From assembly GCF_963678635.1 (NCBI RefSeq), contig NC_087063.1, positions 2,888,580 through 2,952,579 on the forward strand: a DNA stretch of 64,000 nt, given 5' to 3'. Below, in pieces: positions 1 through 11,385 of this stretch (positions are counted from its first letter, which is position 1; the number at the start of each line of letters is the position of its first letter). The position numbers and the translations under genes were made by a program. Source of the DNA: Symsagittifera roscoffensis (lineage: Eukaryota > Xenacoelomorpha > Acoela > Convolutidae). The notes below the pieces were generated by a model. That model was not told where the DNA came from. It saw only the letters and a program-made list of their open reading frames with translations, and made no database searches.

Positions 1-505
1 TACATACATACAAACATACATACATACAAACATACATACATACAAACATACATACATACAAACATACATACATACATACATACAAATAAACAAACATACA
101 TACAAATATACAAACAAACATACATACATACATACATACATACAAACAAACATCCAAACATACATACATACAAACATACATACATACATAGAAACAGACA
201 TACATACAAACATATATACAAACATACATACAAACATACATTCAAACATACATTCAAACATACATTCAAACATACACTCAAACATACATACATACATACA
301 TACAAACACACATAAATACATACATACATACATACATACATACATACAAACATACATACAAACATACATACATACATACATACAAGCAAGCATACATACA
401 TATATACATACATACATACATACAAACATACATACAAATATACATACATACAAACATACATACATACATAGATACATACAAACAAACATACATACATACA
501 CCAAA
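1..505. repeat. Tetranucleotide microsatellite (TACA/CATA)n
   Basis: About 500 bases are an imperfect array of TACA units with frequent CAAA and occasional TATA variants. It starts at the window edge, so its full length is unknown. The 82-residue open frame through it on the minus strand, a run of MYVC-like units, is a by-product of the repeat and not a gene. Confidence 0.97.
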
Positions 506-1289
506 AACATACAAAAACCAACCCAAATTGAGAAAACTGGATCAATAGGTAAAAATTCTGGTTCGTTGGGAAATCTGATGCTTAAATTCCATTTTCGAAA
601 TTAGAAGTCGGTCACGTTTTTCGTGAGTTTTACACTTTTGCTGTTCGATAGTGGATCATGCCTTTCTTTTAACAATGGAAATTAACTGAATTTGAAAAGA
701 AATCACAAGTTAAGCCACGAAAAATCAAAAATGAGCAAACTTTAGGATTTTTTCATGATATTGAATAAAAAAACGATATTGAATAGTTTTTTAAATATTA
801 TTATCAGCAACACAATTAGAAAAATCAGAGCTCAAATATAAATGTTAAAATGTTGAAAAAGCAGTGGGAAGCTTTCAAATCACCTTGTAACGAGTCTCTC
901 CTCTCCCCCCCCCCTACCTCTTATTGCGAAACGGGCGAAATTGATTACAATTTGTCCCTTCTGTGGGACAAAGTTCGTTACGGGAAAAAAGTCTAGTACC
1001 CGATTGCAGTACCAATATTTATCGCAAAGATAATGAAGCAAGTAGGCTTAGAAGGGAGGTTTAACAAAATTAGTAACATAAAAACAAACAAAAATCAAAG
1101 TTGTGCAGAAAAAAAAGAAATTAAACAACCATCTTTAGAAAACATTTCATGTGCGTTGAAACTCGTATCTCAATAAAAATTCTTTTTGACGACCCAAAAG
1201 CCCCCCCCCCTTTGATTTTTTTGAGGTATCCAATTTTGGCTGAGGGACCCAAAAATGTTTCTAAGGGCGCCTTTGGCGACAATATATAC

Positions 1290-1545
1290 TAACTTTAAGG
1301 GGGGAGAGCGCGTCGAAAAAACGCGGAGTATTTTTGCTTGGGGTGGTTTTTTCTTCAGACAAATTTGGTCTTTTTGACTAGCCATTTTTTGCAGTATCAT
1401 TCGAAAACTAATGTTGTCCTGAGGTTAAATTTGGAAAGATATTTCACCTTTGATTATTTTTTGTATATGGGGGTTTAAACTTTGCCATTTGGGCAAATTT
1501 AAGACAATTAACTCGCGATATATTTCGCGAAACATTTAACTGCTG
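1290..1545 (-). repeat. Left arm of imperfect inverted repeat (dispersed family)
   Basis: Read on the minus strand this segment matches 2035-2275. Shared landmarks in order are the GCGAAATATATCGCG palindrome, TTAATTGTC, a 'ccccat' block, GTGAAATATCTTT, CAGGACAACA, ATGGCTAGT, AAATTTGTCTGAAGAAAA and CAAAAATA. The same family, more diverged, recurs at about 8840-9170 and 32965-33290. No transposase-like frame is visible, so it looks like a non-autonomous dispersed element. Confidence 0.7.
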
Positions 1546-2034
1546 GCCAATTTCGTTAACATATGCAACATCTAATTTATATGAGCGCTTTCTACTCAGG
1601 CAGTTTTTTTTCAAACATAAAATTGTTGGTTGACAAGGTAAAAAATTGTTTAAAGAAATATTACTGAGTATTCGAGAAGAGGTTCATATGTTAGCTATTT
1701 TTGTTGGCATTTCAAAAACAGTAATTATTTCTTCAAATCAAGTGTATATCAAAAAGTAGAACAAGACTGCTCTTATCGGGGCAAAGCCCTGAAAGTTCCG
1801 ACTGCCTTTAAACGTTTATGGAGCAGTAATAACATAAACAAAATAAAAAAATTAAAAGTAAAATGAAAAATTTTTTTTTTCCAAAATTTTTCAATGAAAA
1901 TTATCCCCCACACGCCATATAAAAAAGAAAACAATAGATTTTGCTCCTTGTAACAAATCAATTATGGCAAATAAGCTTCTTTCAACCAATTTTGAACGAT
2001 TTCTAAGACGGATTAAATCTCCGCTTACGCGTTA

Positions 2035-2275
2035 ATAGCGCGAAATATATCGCGCGTTAATTGTCCCAAATTGGCTAAAATGGCCGAAATGGCAACCTTT
2101 AAATCCCCATAACTTGTTGAAAAAAGATCATAAGTGAAATATCTTTTCAACTTTAGGCTCAGGACAACAATGCCTTTCGAATGAAAAAAAAATGGTCTTA
2201 AATGGCTAGTTAAAAAGTCGAAATTTGTCTGAAGAAAAAAAACCCACCCCGAGCAAAAATATTCCGTTACTTTCG
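2035..2275 (+). repeat. Right arm of imperfect inverted repeat (dispersed family)
   Basis: This is the partner of 1290-1545, in opposite orientation and separated by about 490 bp. Near its start it carries GCGCGAAATATATCGCGCG, itself a near-perfect palindrome. The order of shared blocks matches the left arm over about 240 bp with scattered substitutions and small indels. Confidence 0.7.
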
Positions 2276-3027
2276 TTACGAAAGTCAGATCAATAATAGT
2301 CTGTGTTATTATCCTTAGCACTGACTGTACTTAATAGCTGGTTATTGATCAAAATGAACGCTTTCAAAATGAACACATTTTTTGGCTACAATATTTGCGA
2401 CTCAGGTTGGAAAAAATGATAGTTCATACTAAAACACAAGCATTGCTTGTGTAAACATGGAATTTTTAACAGAAAATTTAAAACATGGACTTTTTACCAG
2501 ATTCTATAAACAAATTTGATTGACAGGTGTAATGACGTCGTTCAGTCTGGTTAAAGACAATGATGACGGTATATCGACTAGCATAAACTAGCATTACTGT
2601 CTTATATGTAAGAAAAAGCAGTTACAGGAAAAAAAAGTCCAGTTCCGAGTACAAGAAAATTGCTTTCACAGAGGAAATAAACTAACTAAGTTTTTTAATC
2701 CGCTGAGAATTCTTAAAATTAGTCCATTCTACAGTATTTAAAACTCAAAATATACTTATATTTTATGAACAAGAATCACATTGTTTATCCACTTTTCTCA
2801 TGATTTTCCATTATCAGGCAAACACAGTTGTGTGGCTCACATAAGTGTCCATATACACATCCATGATAGAGCCCAACAATGTTCAATAAACTAAGGGTAA
2901 AAATTGAAAAGTCAGCATGTTCTGGAGAAAATCTAGTGAGTTGCTAGCTCACTGGTCTGGTTACTCCAAAACATACCGCGCACCGTTTGAACAAGTTATT
3001 GATAGTGTTATAATTTACAAAACTTAC

Positions 3028-3256
3028 CTCCTTCTTTTGAGAACTGTTCGAACCTTTTGCGAACTTGGGGATTCTATAATCCGGGTCGTCAATTTCGATT
3101 GACGACAAAATTGGGACACATTTTTTAATTACTTTCACTTCAGGAGGTTTCTTAAACCTAGCGCGCCATTCCATTACTCTATCAACATAAGCTTGGCGTA
3201 AGAACTTCTGTGATTCAGTTAGCTTATTTTCTTTTTCATTCATCGAATCGAATTTT
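3028..3256 (-). CDS. Candidate internal exon of an unrecognised host gene
   Basis: On the minus strand a 229-bp open segment is bounded by a strong 3' splice acceptor, a T-rich tract ending in CAG at 3259-3257. At its other end is a consensus donor, GAG|GTAAGT, at 3027-3022. It encodes about 76 residues rich in Lys, Glu and Arg, with the stretches ESQKFLRQAYVDRVMEWRAR and IEIDDPDYRIPKF. The frame enters at the third codon position and leaves after a complete codon. I do not recognise the family and cannot place the neighbouring exons. The open frame itself runs from 3303 to 2944. The splice signals plus protein-like composition make this the best host-gene candidate in the window, but it could be a chance ORF. 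Confidence 0.45.
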
Positions 3257-3414
3257 CTGAAAAAAAAATGACAATCAATAAACACCATAATTTCAGAAAG
3301 CAATCAATTTATCCGGAAACAAGAAAGAATTAACAAAACAATGATACATCAAAAGTAGTTTGTTTTTACGGTTAAATCGTATCATTAAATGGTTTCTTCT
3401 AAAAAAAATCAAGG

Positions 3415-4480
3415 CAAGAAATCGGTAAAAGCGGTGAGACGAATCACGATTTTTCAAAAAAGCCAATTTTTCACGTCAAAACTAGTAACGCAAAAACTAG
3501 GAAGAATTAAGCAAAGACCATTATATCAAAATCAAGCTATGATATTAGTCTACCGATAACAACAAACAGTTTTTTAAAAAAATTCGAGACAGAAGAGAAA
3601 TAAGCAAAGCCGTGGGACGAACCATGATTTTAAAAAAAAGCCTGTTTATCACTAAAAAAATTATAACGCAAAACCTAGAAAGAATTAAGCAAAGACCATT
3701 ACATCACAATCAAGCTATGATATTAGGCTATCGATAACAACAAACAGTTTTAAAAAAAACTTCCGAAACAGAGGAGAAATAAGCAAAGCCGTGCGACGAA
3801 TCATGATTTTTTAAAGATGCCTGTTTTTCACTGAAAAAATTATAACGCAAAAACTAGAAAGAAATAAAATAAAATCATTACATCATGATCAAGCTATGAT
3901 ATTGGGCTATCGATAGAAACAAACAGTTTTAAAAAAAAATCCGAGACAGAGGAGAAATAAGCAAAGCCGTGTGACGAATCAAGATTTTTTAAAAATGCCT
4001 GTTTTTCACTAAAAAAATAATAACGCAAAACCTAGAAAGAATTAAGCAAAGACCACTACATCACAATCAAGCTATGATATTAGGCTATCGATAACAACAA
4101 ACAGTTTTTAAAAAGATTTCGAGACAGAGGAGAAACAAGCAAAGCCGTGGGACGAATCATGATTTTTTTAAAATGCCTGTTTTTCACTAAAAAAATAATA
4201 ACGCAAAAACTAGAAAGAATTAAAATAAAACCATTACATCATGATCAAGCTATGATATTGGGATATCGATAAAAACAAACAGTTTTAAAAAAAGTTTCGA
4301 AACAGAGGAGAAAAAAGCAAAGCCGTGGGACGAATCACAATTTTTATAAAAAAAGCATTTTCACTAGAAAATTAAAAACTCAAAAACGAGGAGGAAATTA
4401 CCAATGAACATTACATCAAAATCAAGCTATGACATTAGACTATCGATAAAAGCAAACAGTTTTTAAAAAAATTTCGAGAT
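3415..4480. repeat. ~180-bp satellite, about six tandem copies
   Basis: A unit of about 178-180 bp recurs about six times. Each unit contains AAGCAAAGCCGTGGGACGAA, a block like AAACTAGAAAGAATTAA, then TCAAGCTATGATATTAGG, CTATCGATA and AACAAACAGTTTT. The landmark GCCGTG(g/c/t)GACGAA falls near 3608, 3788, 3967, 4144 and 4322, with a diverged first copy near 3431. Outer units are more diverged than central ones. No gene is present. Confidence 0.9.
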
Positions 4481-4639
4481 TTGAGTATTTTTGAGCCAGA
4501 ATGTGCAAAAAAACTTTTGGGTAGGGAATGACAAAAATGTCGTACCCTTTTGGGCATAAGAAAAAAAACCAACTTTCTTGCTCTATGTTTTTTAGAGTTT
4601 TTTTTCAAAGATTATCTCCAAATAGGATATAGCTGGTGG

Positions 4640-6100
4640 TTACCACAGTGTTTTGATGAGTGAGAGCTGATTTTCGACAATTTTGATAGAATTGAGAACA
4701 AATGTCACTGTTTTGTTGACAATTTGATCGAAAAAACGTATGCCTCTCCTTGGTAATTCATCATTGATCAAAATTTCTTTGGCTCAAATTTTCAGACAAA
4801 CGTTAGTTCAGCCGACGATACTATTCGGGAGTTCGGTTCTTTCCTAGATTTTTGCTGTAGTTTATAAAACTTCATCAGTGATTGTTTATGTGAAGAAATA
4901 TTATTCCGTTTTTTTAGAAGATCAAAAGTTTTTCTTCGAAACAGCCAAGAAAATTTCATAGTATTTTAAGATCTACAATTGCAAAATTGATGGCGAAAGC
5001 TTGATGGACAATTGTTTCAGCCAAAAAATAAGCAAAAAAAAACATTTTGTGTCGTAATGATGCTTCAAAGGTTTTACTCAAACCAACTAAAACAGTTCAA
5101 TATGCAGGTAATTAGCTGATTTTTTCCCTTAATAATCAAACACTTATGCTGCTTTAGAAAAAACCTTTCGCTATATTGTTTGAACAGTTAGGCTCATTTC
5201 TCAATAACTTTGAAAGAATTGAGAACAAAACACGTGTTTTTTTTAAAAAAAATTTAGTGGAAAAAATTACACAAGCCTCACCACTGTGTTTAAACAGCTT
5301 TCAGATAATCTTTCTCTCAGCTCAGTAGAAAGAAACGGAATTAGTGAAACTGAATCTGTTTTTCACAAGAAAAGCTGAATCTGTTTCTCTGCTCATTTCC
5401 AACGTTGTTACCAGTGATTTAAAAAAAAAACGAACAAGAATTTTTTGTGTGGAATTTCGATTCCGGTTTTGCAGACGTCAAATGTTTTGCTTCGAGATAA
5501 TACAACAATGAGTGTCTTCTATTGCCTTCACTTAAGGTCTGTTAGTACTACAATGAACAGAGTAAGATGATTCATAAATTTTTTGTCTAAAACATCGAAA
5601 AAAGGAGAAAAAAAAATCGTGTCGTAATGATATTTTAAAAGTTGAAATTAAATAAACCAAAATTTTTTGATATGCCAAAAATTTTTCTTGAAAAAACTCT
5701 CGTGTAGCTTCCTGAACTACAAGTATTCAGAAGACTCCAGCAATTAGTTAAAATTAGTTGTCGTCAATTTTGAAGGAACTGGGAACAAAAATCATTTTAC
5801 TAGGGGATTTAGTAAAAAAAATACGTGCCTCTTCTCGGTACTTCATCAGCCTTCAATTAATCTTTTTGTCGACTCTAGTGAGAATAACTTATTCTGTCAA
5901 TTTTTTAAAAAGCCGTTTTTCCATTTTTTTTTGATGTTTTTGCTATTTTTTTTGAGAGGTTATCGAAGATGTTTTTGTGTGGAATTTTGTTTCGGTCCTT
6001 TCAGATTAAAAAAAACCTTCATGATAACAAAAGAAAATTTTTGAAATTTGCAAGTGTTTTTTTGATTGCTTGAATTTGACATAATAAGTTTTACGCAACA
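4640..6100. repeat. Three degenerate tandem copies of a ~540-bp unit
   Basis: Landmarks recur at roughly 540-570 bp spacing. 'AATTGAGAACAAA' and variants occur near 4690, 5220 and 5775. A 'GCCTC...TCATCA' block occurs near 4743, 5275 and 5828. 'GTGTCGTAATGAT' occurs near 5050 and 5622, and 'CAATATGCAGG' near 5098 and 6163. Copies differ by many substitutions and indels, indicating an old array. No coding content is recognised. Confidence 0.6.
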
Positions 6101-6269
6101 AAAGCTAACAAAAGGAAAAAAATATATATTGCTTTTCTATTTGCTTAAACAAAAAAATTGTTCAATATGCAGGCCGTTGCCTGTTCTTTTTTCTAGTGAA
6201 GACAACCCTCACTATATATTTTTTGCTGCAACTACTCTAATTCTTCTGAAGGCAAGGAAAACATGATAT

Positions 6270-8630
6270 GTTGCATGAGAAAGATCTAAGTTTTTGAAAT
6301 TCATTAACTAGCTTAAAGATTTAAGATTGACTCGTTTGCTTGTTTTTAATTCTTTTTTTTTTCTTTAAAAACTTGCTTTGATTTTTTTAGAATAAAGCAC
6401 TAACAAATTTGATTTCCAAAACCAAAAAAATCTGTTGTGAGATTCGAGCTTGCCTTCTCAGAGGTATCTGATGAAAGGATAAGGTTTGCTTTCAAGTTGA
6501 TGAAAGTTTAAAAAACCTCAAAAGATCAATATTTTTTAAACCAATATTCACCTCAAAAGGTGATTGTTTCAAATAAACTATTGAACCTCAGTTCAATCCC
6601 TAGCACGTTGTAAGAAAAAACCTATAGGGCAACAGAATACTTTAAGTTTGATTAATATTTCAATAATTTTTTTAAATTTTTTCTTCTGTGGAAACATTGT
6701 TTTAAGTTTTTTAATTGAATTACTATTGAAAAAAAAAAACCAAATTTTAAAATATCTTGTGGCAATCGTACACGGTTTGTTTAAAACAGAGTTTTGTTTG
6801 TAATTCGATTCAAGACGTACTAAATAAAGCTTTGCTCCGGAATGAGAAAAATTTTCATAAAATTGAAAATAAAACATTTTTCACCAATCTTCACGCATTT
6901 TTTTTCTCCAAAAGTATCTTCTCAGCTTACCCCCTCAAAATTTGAAAATGCAAATGAACCTCGAAATAAACGAAAATTTCGTCAATTTTGGTTGTGCTGT
7001 TGCCTTCTCTATTAAAAATGTCTTTGTAAGGAAATATCGATTCCATAAATGGCGCCATTTATGGTGCGACGTATGGTTTGCATGGTAGAAAAAAAATTAA
7101 ACTTTATTAAAAGGATACTTTGCACTAGAGATACTTTTTCTCAGTCGTTTTTGTCAATTAACCTCTATTTTACGGTTTTCTAGAGAAAAAAAAATTGGTG
7201 AAAAATCTCTTCCATACGTAGCACCATATATGTTGCGACGTATGATTTGCATGGTGAAAATTTTTGATATTTTACCAACAGCTTGCATAACGATGAGAAA
7301 CCGTTTTATTACTATTTTACTCCGTTAAAAAGCTATTTTGAGGGTTTTCGAAACCAATGTATGGGCGAAGTATGATTAATCATTTTCCATGCAAATCATG
7401 CATGGATGTGCATGGTTGCGCATTATCTTCTATGGTGGGCAGCCCGGGACCTCTCTGAAACTACTGAAAAAACCAACTCTTAGTTTTTGTAATGAGTGTT
7501 TTCAACGATGTGAAGTTATTAAAGAACAGAGCGAGGAAAATTGTCTAACTGAACAAATCAAATGGTCAAATGGTGAAAATTGACTTTTTAGACCCGGAAT
7601 AAAATGGCGAGTGCTTGAAATCAAAAGTTGATAGTTTTAGAAAAGTTGAACCAGATCAGTTACTGTCGGTCGATGTAAAAATTTTGTTAACAGACTAAGT
7701 AAAGGTTGTCCAAAATTAGAGAATGAACAAAAAATCAACAATTTGCGTTTAATTTTGTCTACTAGTGTATTTTGAATCAAAAACGTATTTTAAAAGGGGA
7801 CAATATATTCCTGCTGAATGTTTTTTTCACACGAAAATTTAACTGAAACACAATGTTAAAAAATGCCAATATGATCCTGCTGAGTATTTTGTTCACAGGG
7901 AATTGTAACTGCATCACTGCATTGTTAAAAAATGCTTTTCAAAAATCCTTTTTAAAAATGGGTAATTACTTTCCAGCATTGAACTGCTGCTTGTTTTCAC
8001 ATGAAACAACAATTACTGCAACATCAATAACTGCAACCTAAAACCTCTAATTGCAAGACAAACATTTCATCGCCAGCAGGTGTTTTACTTGTTTGAATGA
8101 GTCGCGCGCAGGTTTTATTTTTCGCTTCGAACAAGATGGTTAGATTGGTAGCAAAATGAGTTAGCTTGGTACAACGCTATAATGGTATAAAAACACTGCT
8201 TCAATAATTTCAAAACAACGAACCGTACGAATTTCTATCTGGATTATTCAAAAACAAAAATCAAGTACCTGATTTAATCAAAACCTTGTCTAAGCACAGA
8301 AAAGATATTTTAAAGATATCAAAAATTTTTTAATTTTTGTTTGAACTAACTTTTGATACCAAGAAAATCATGAGCAATATTTCTGAAAACGTTTTAAGAA
8401 AATTTTCAACTTCTTCTTAAAATGTCAAGTGCAGAATGACAAGTTTTGCTTATAGTTACAATTTGTTTTTTGATAACTTAGCTGGCCTCGCTTGAATGTG
8501 GAAGGATACCCGAGTTATCTGAACTCGCTGACTACAAAAGACGAAATGAAAAAGTTGGAAATTGCACCTGAATTTTTTCCCAAGTTTTTTAAAACTATCA
8601 AAATTTGAAAATTTTGATTAAAAAAAACAG
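6270..8630. other. Intergenic, no gene recognised
   Basis: The sequence is AT-rich with no family-level protein similarity. A loosely repeated block (GGTGCGACGTATGGTTTGCATGG near 7070, GTTGCGACGTATGATTTGCATGG near 7233, and a further GCATGG-rich stretch near 7390) suggests a degenerate ~165-bp tandem duplication. Open frames at 7389-7583 and 7853-8041 show no recognisable domains. Confidence 0.6.
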
Positions 8631-9294
8631 GGCTGCCAGTATATCACGGCAAAAGTTTTATTATCATAACTGCTTTTTTCTGGATATTTAAAGATTTTAA
8701 ATAAAAAATAGGTAAAAAATATTATATGTCTTTTTTTCACTTTTTCATAGTTTTATCACTTACAGGACATTTTAGTTTTACACTTACTATTAAAGGGTAC
8801 TTTCAGCGTCTCGTATCGTATTGATGAGACCAAATGACTTGCCACAATTCAATTTAGAACTAGTTAATCCACCGCTTACACGTGTTATAAAAACGCATTA
8901 TATCGCTTGTTGAATAACCCATTTTGGCTAAGCTCCAAATTTTAAACCCCCATAATTTTGCAAAAAAAATGATCACAAAAGAAATTGTTTTGAATGCTTG
9001 AGCTCCGGACATACTTTTTCACAAGTAATGAAAAAAAGTTGCCATCAGAATGTTAATTCGAAATTTCAAAAATTGACTAATTAAAAAATTAACCCTAGCA
9101 AAAATTTGCTGACGTTTTCTTCGAATGTCAGAACAACAAGGAATTGTTTGTAAGCTATAACTTCAACTATGAACTCAGGGAAAAATCATCTCTGATACCG
9201 CGTATGTTTTAACAAAATCCGTCCAAATCCGGTCAAAAATGGAATTTTTGACCAAGTTTTCAATTGTCGTCTATTCAATAAATTTTCTGGATAA
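8631..9294. repeat. Dispersed repeat A, left half (interrupted by the retroelement)
   Basis: From GGGCTGCCAGTATATCACGG to CTGGATAA this segment matches 32774-33424 nearly continuously. The match resumes after the retroelement at 28287. The retroelement therefore inserted into this repeat copy. Part of it (8840-9170) belongs to the same family as the inverted repeat at 1290-2275. Confidence 0.9.
9291..9294. repeat. Retroelement target-site duplication (ATAA), left copy
   Basis: ATAA immediately precedes the left LTR and ATAA at 28287-28290 immediately follows the right LTR. The unoccupied paralogue near 33417 reads CTGGATAAATAG, with a single ATAA at the equivalent position, which supports these boundaries. 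A 4-bp duplication is usual for several Ty3/Gypsy lineages. Confidence 0.85.
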
Positions 9295-9703
9295 TGAGTT
9301 TAGTTATGGGGGTCTAACTCATAGAGTAATTTCGGATAAGTTACACCGTCTGCTCGTCACGCTGTCTTATTTTCGGCCGGATAGATTCGTGCAACTTTTT
9401 AGTCTAATACCGATCCTAATCTTACTCTTATAACTACTAGTCTCAGGGTGTTTAACTAGTCTCTGCTAGGCTCAATAGATCTAGAGTATACTGGTATTGT
9501 TGCGGCTGCTGAAGTACTCAGGAGAGGCAACTATTTTCTAAGTTAAATTCAAATCTCTCTGGTGCTGAAATAACAAGTAATTTCAGCATTTAAAAATAAG
9601 TGGGTAGTTAGTTAGATGGATTGTGATTGGTTAATATTAAATACTTTACAGTGGTAAAATGTTTAAATCATAAATAATAAAATGTAGTTTAGATCAAGTT
9701 CCA
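9295..9703 (-). repeat. 3' LTR of the retroelement
   Basis: On the minus strand the LTR starts TGGAAC and ends ACTCA, giving the canonical TG...CA ends. It is 409 bp and aligns without gaps to 27878-28286. It includes a diverged form of the inverted repeat at 9562-9589 that is perfect in the other LTR. Confidence 0.95.
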
Positions 9704-11385
9704 CCTATCCGGGGTTTACAGAGTTTTTGAGTTCTATCTTTTTTTCTTCTGCAATTGAAGGATGGATGATGAACGTTGGCATGTGGCGAACATCATTTTC
9801 GTTTTCCTGTTCCCTGGAGAAGAGAGGTCCTTGACTAGAACCGTCGACCTGATTTCTCTTTAGGAGAAAAGTTCCAGAACGCTGGAATTAGGGATAGGAA
9901 GTTATCTTCTTGTCGTTTGTCAACGAATGTGATCCCCAATGAAATCGTTTAGATTTCAGAATCCAAAATGCTTTGCTATGTCAGTTTTGCTTGCATTTGT
10001 GGAGGGCTGTTTGTGATCAACCTCGTCTAGGAATGGCGTGAAGCTCATGTTTGGAAATGATGCCTTGTTACTCGGATCTGTACGTATGCTTGAACATCGA
10101 GGTGTTCATTGGTCTGGTTCAATGAAGTCCTTTGCTGCGAAGTCAAGTCGTACTCTAAATTCTTTGAGTTGTGATTGTGTGCGGCATGTCGGTTGTAGTT
10201 GGTAGCCATTCTTTGTTCAGGTTGTGATGGGATCATCTAGTCTTTGGATGTTCGTCTTTGCTATTGTGTGTGATCTATATACTGCATATTATGATTTACA
10301 TTTTATAGATTTCAGTTAATTGTTTTTTAGTTATGATCTTGGTTAATTGTTTTCACAAAAGCGTTTTATTTTAGTTCAGTTATTTTGAAGAGTTACTCAC
10401 CCTTGAGTACCTCTTATTAAAAATAAAGTGTGGTCACAAAGCGTGGATATAGCGCGGTGGGTTAGGCCGGCTATAGAGCATGCTCAGGACGTCCTATCTG
10501 GTGGGTTAGGCCAGGAGTGGGAGTATGATTTTGTGCGGTTTCTTTGAGGGGTCCTGTTTTGTGTTAACATTATATGGTTGTTTTTTTCTGGGCTTTCTTA
10601 TGTTGCTTCTGGTTGTGTCCTTTTTTCAAAAATCAAATTGTTTTTGGTTTGTGTTTGTCTTTCGACTTTTTGTGTTTTATTATTTCTTTCGTTGACTTTA
10701 TAATAGTCTTCAAAAGAATAAATTATCCAGTTTTAAGCTGGGTTAATCCGGTTTGGGTACCGTTGGTGTTCTTTTCTTATTCATGCTGTTATTTTATGAT
10801 TTGTGGTGTTTAGTCATTTGCATTGGTTAGTTTAGTATAGTGTATAGTTCCATTCCAACCGGGTTAAAGAAAAGTTGGAAACTTGTTATCGTTAGTGGGA
10901 GTTGTTGTTATTTAAAGCTTGGAACATAAAATCATTATTTTAAACAATTCATCGTGGGCGAGCTGTGCGAGTATGGATAGAATTCTTGTGCGAATGAATG
11001 AAAAGGTTAGTACTGCTTTTTCAACTGATAAATTTACTGCTTGAATCTGAATTTTTACTACATTTTGGGGAAATTTGAAATTATAAATTTTCATTGTATG
11101 TAATTTTACTGCTTTTTTGGGGGGAAGAATTTATAAATTAATTTATTACATTTGTATGAATCTTATGCCATTATATTGTGCAAAAGTTTTAGTATATTGA
11201 AATTGTTTTAGCAAATAAGTTTTAAATCATTTGTAGTTTTAAATTAATGCGTTTATATTTTTGTTTGTCTTTTTTCGTTTTGTAGATGATGGTGGTGAGA
11301 AGACTAGAAAAATGAAGTGTAACATTATGAAGAATGGTTAGTTAAATATATATTTATTAGTGAATATAATTGAAATATACTTACC
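9704..11385 (-). other. Long 3' noncoding region of the retroelement
   Basis: About 1.7 kb separates the last ORF from the 3' LTR. I see only short frames (for example 10045-10236 and 10912-11094 on the minus strand) with no recognisable content. A GTGGGTTAGGCC motif occurs twice, near 10458 and 10502. The expected polypurine tract next to the LTR is weak: the minus strand reads CCCCGGATAGG immediately before TGGAAC. Confidence 0.6.

Larger units (their letters stand above)
506..3021. other. Intergenic DNA with an inverted-repeat family
   Basis: No gene is recognised here. The stretch contains C- and A-rich homopolymers and two inverted copies of a dispersed repeat (listed separately). Open frames in it are short and show no family resemblance. 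It could contain introns or further exons of the candidate gene whose exon lies at 3028-3256, because that gene would continue leftwards. Confidence 0.6.

Noticed and set aside
278-526. 82-residue minus-strand ORF of MYVC-like repeats
   Set aside because: It is a direct translation of the TACA microsatellite.
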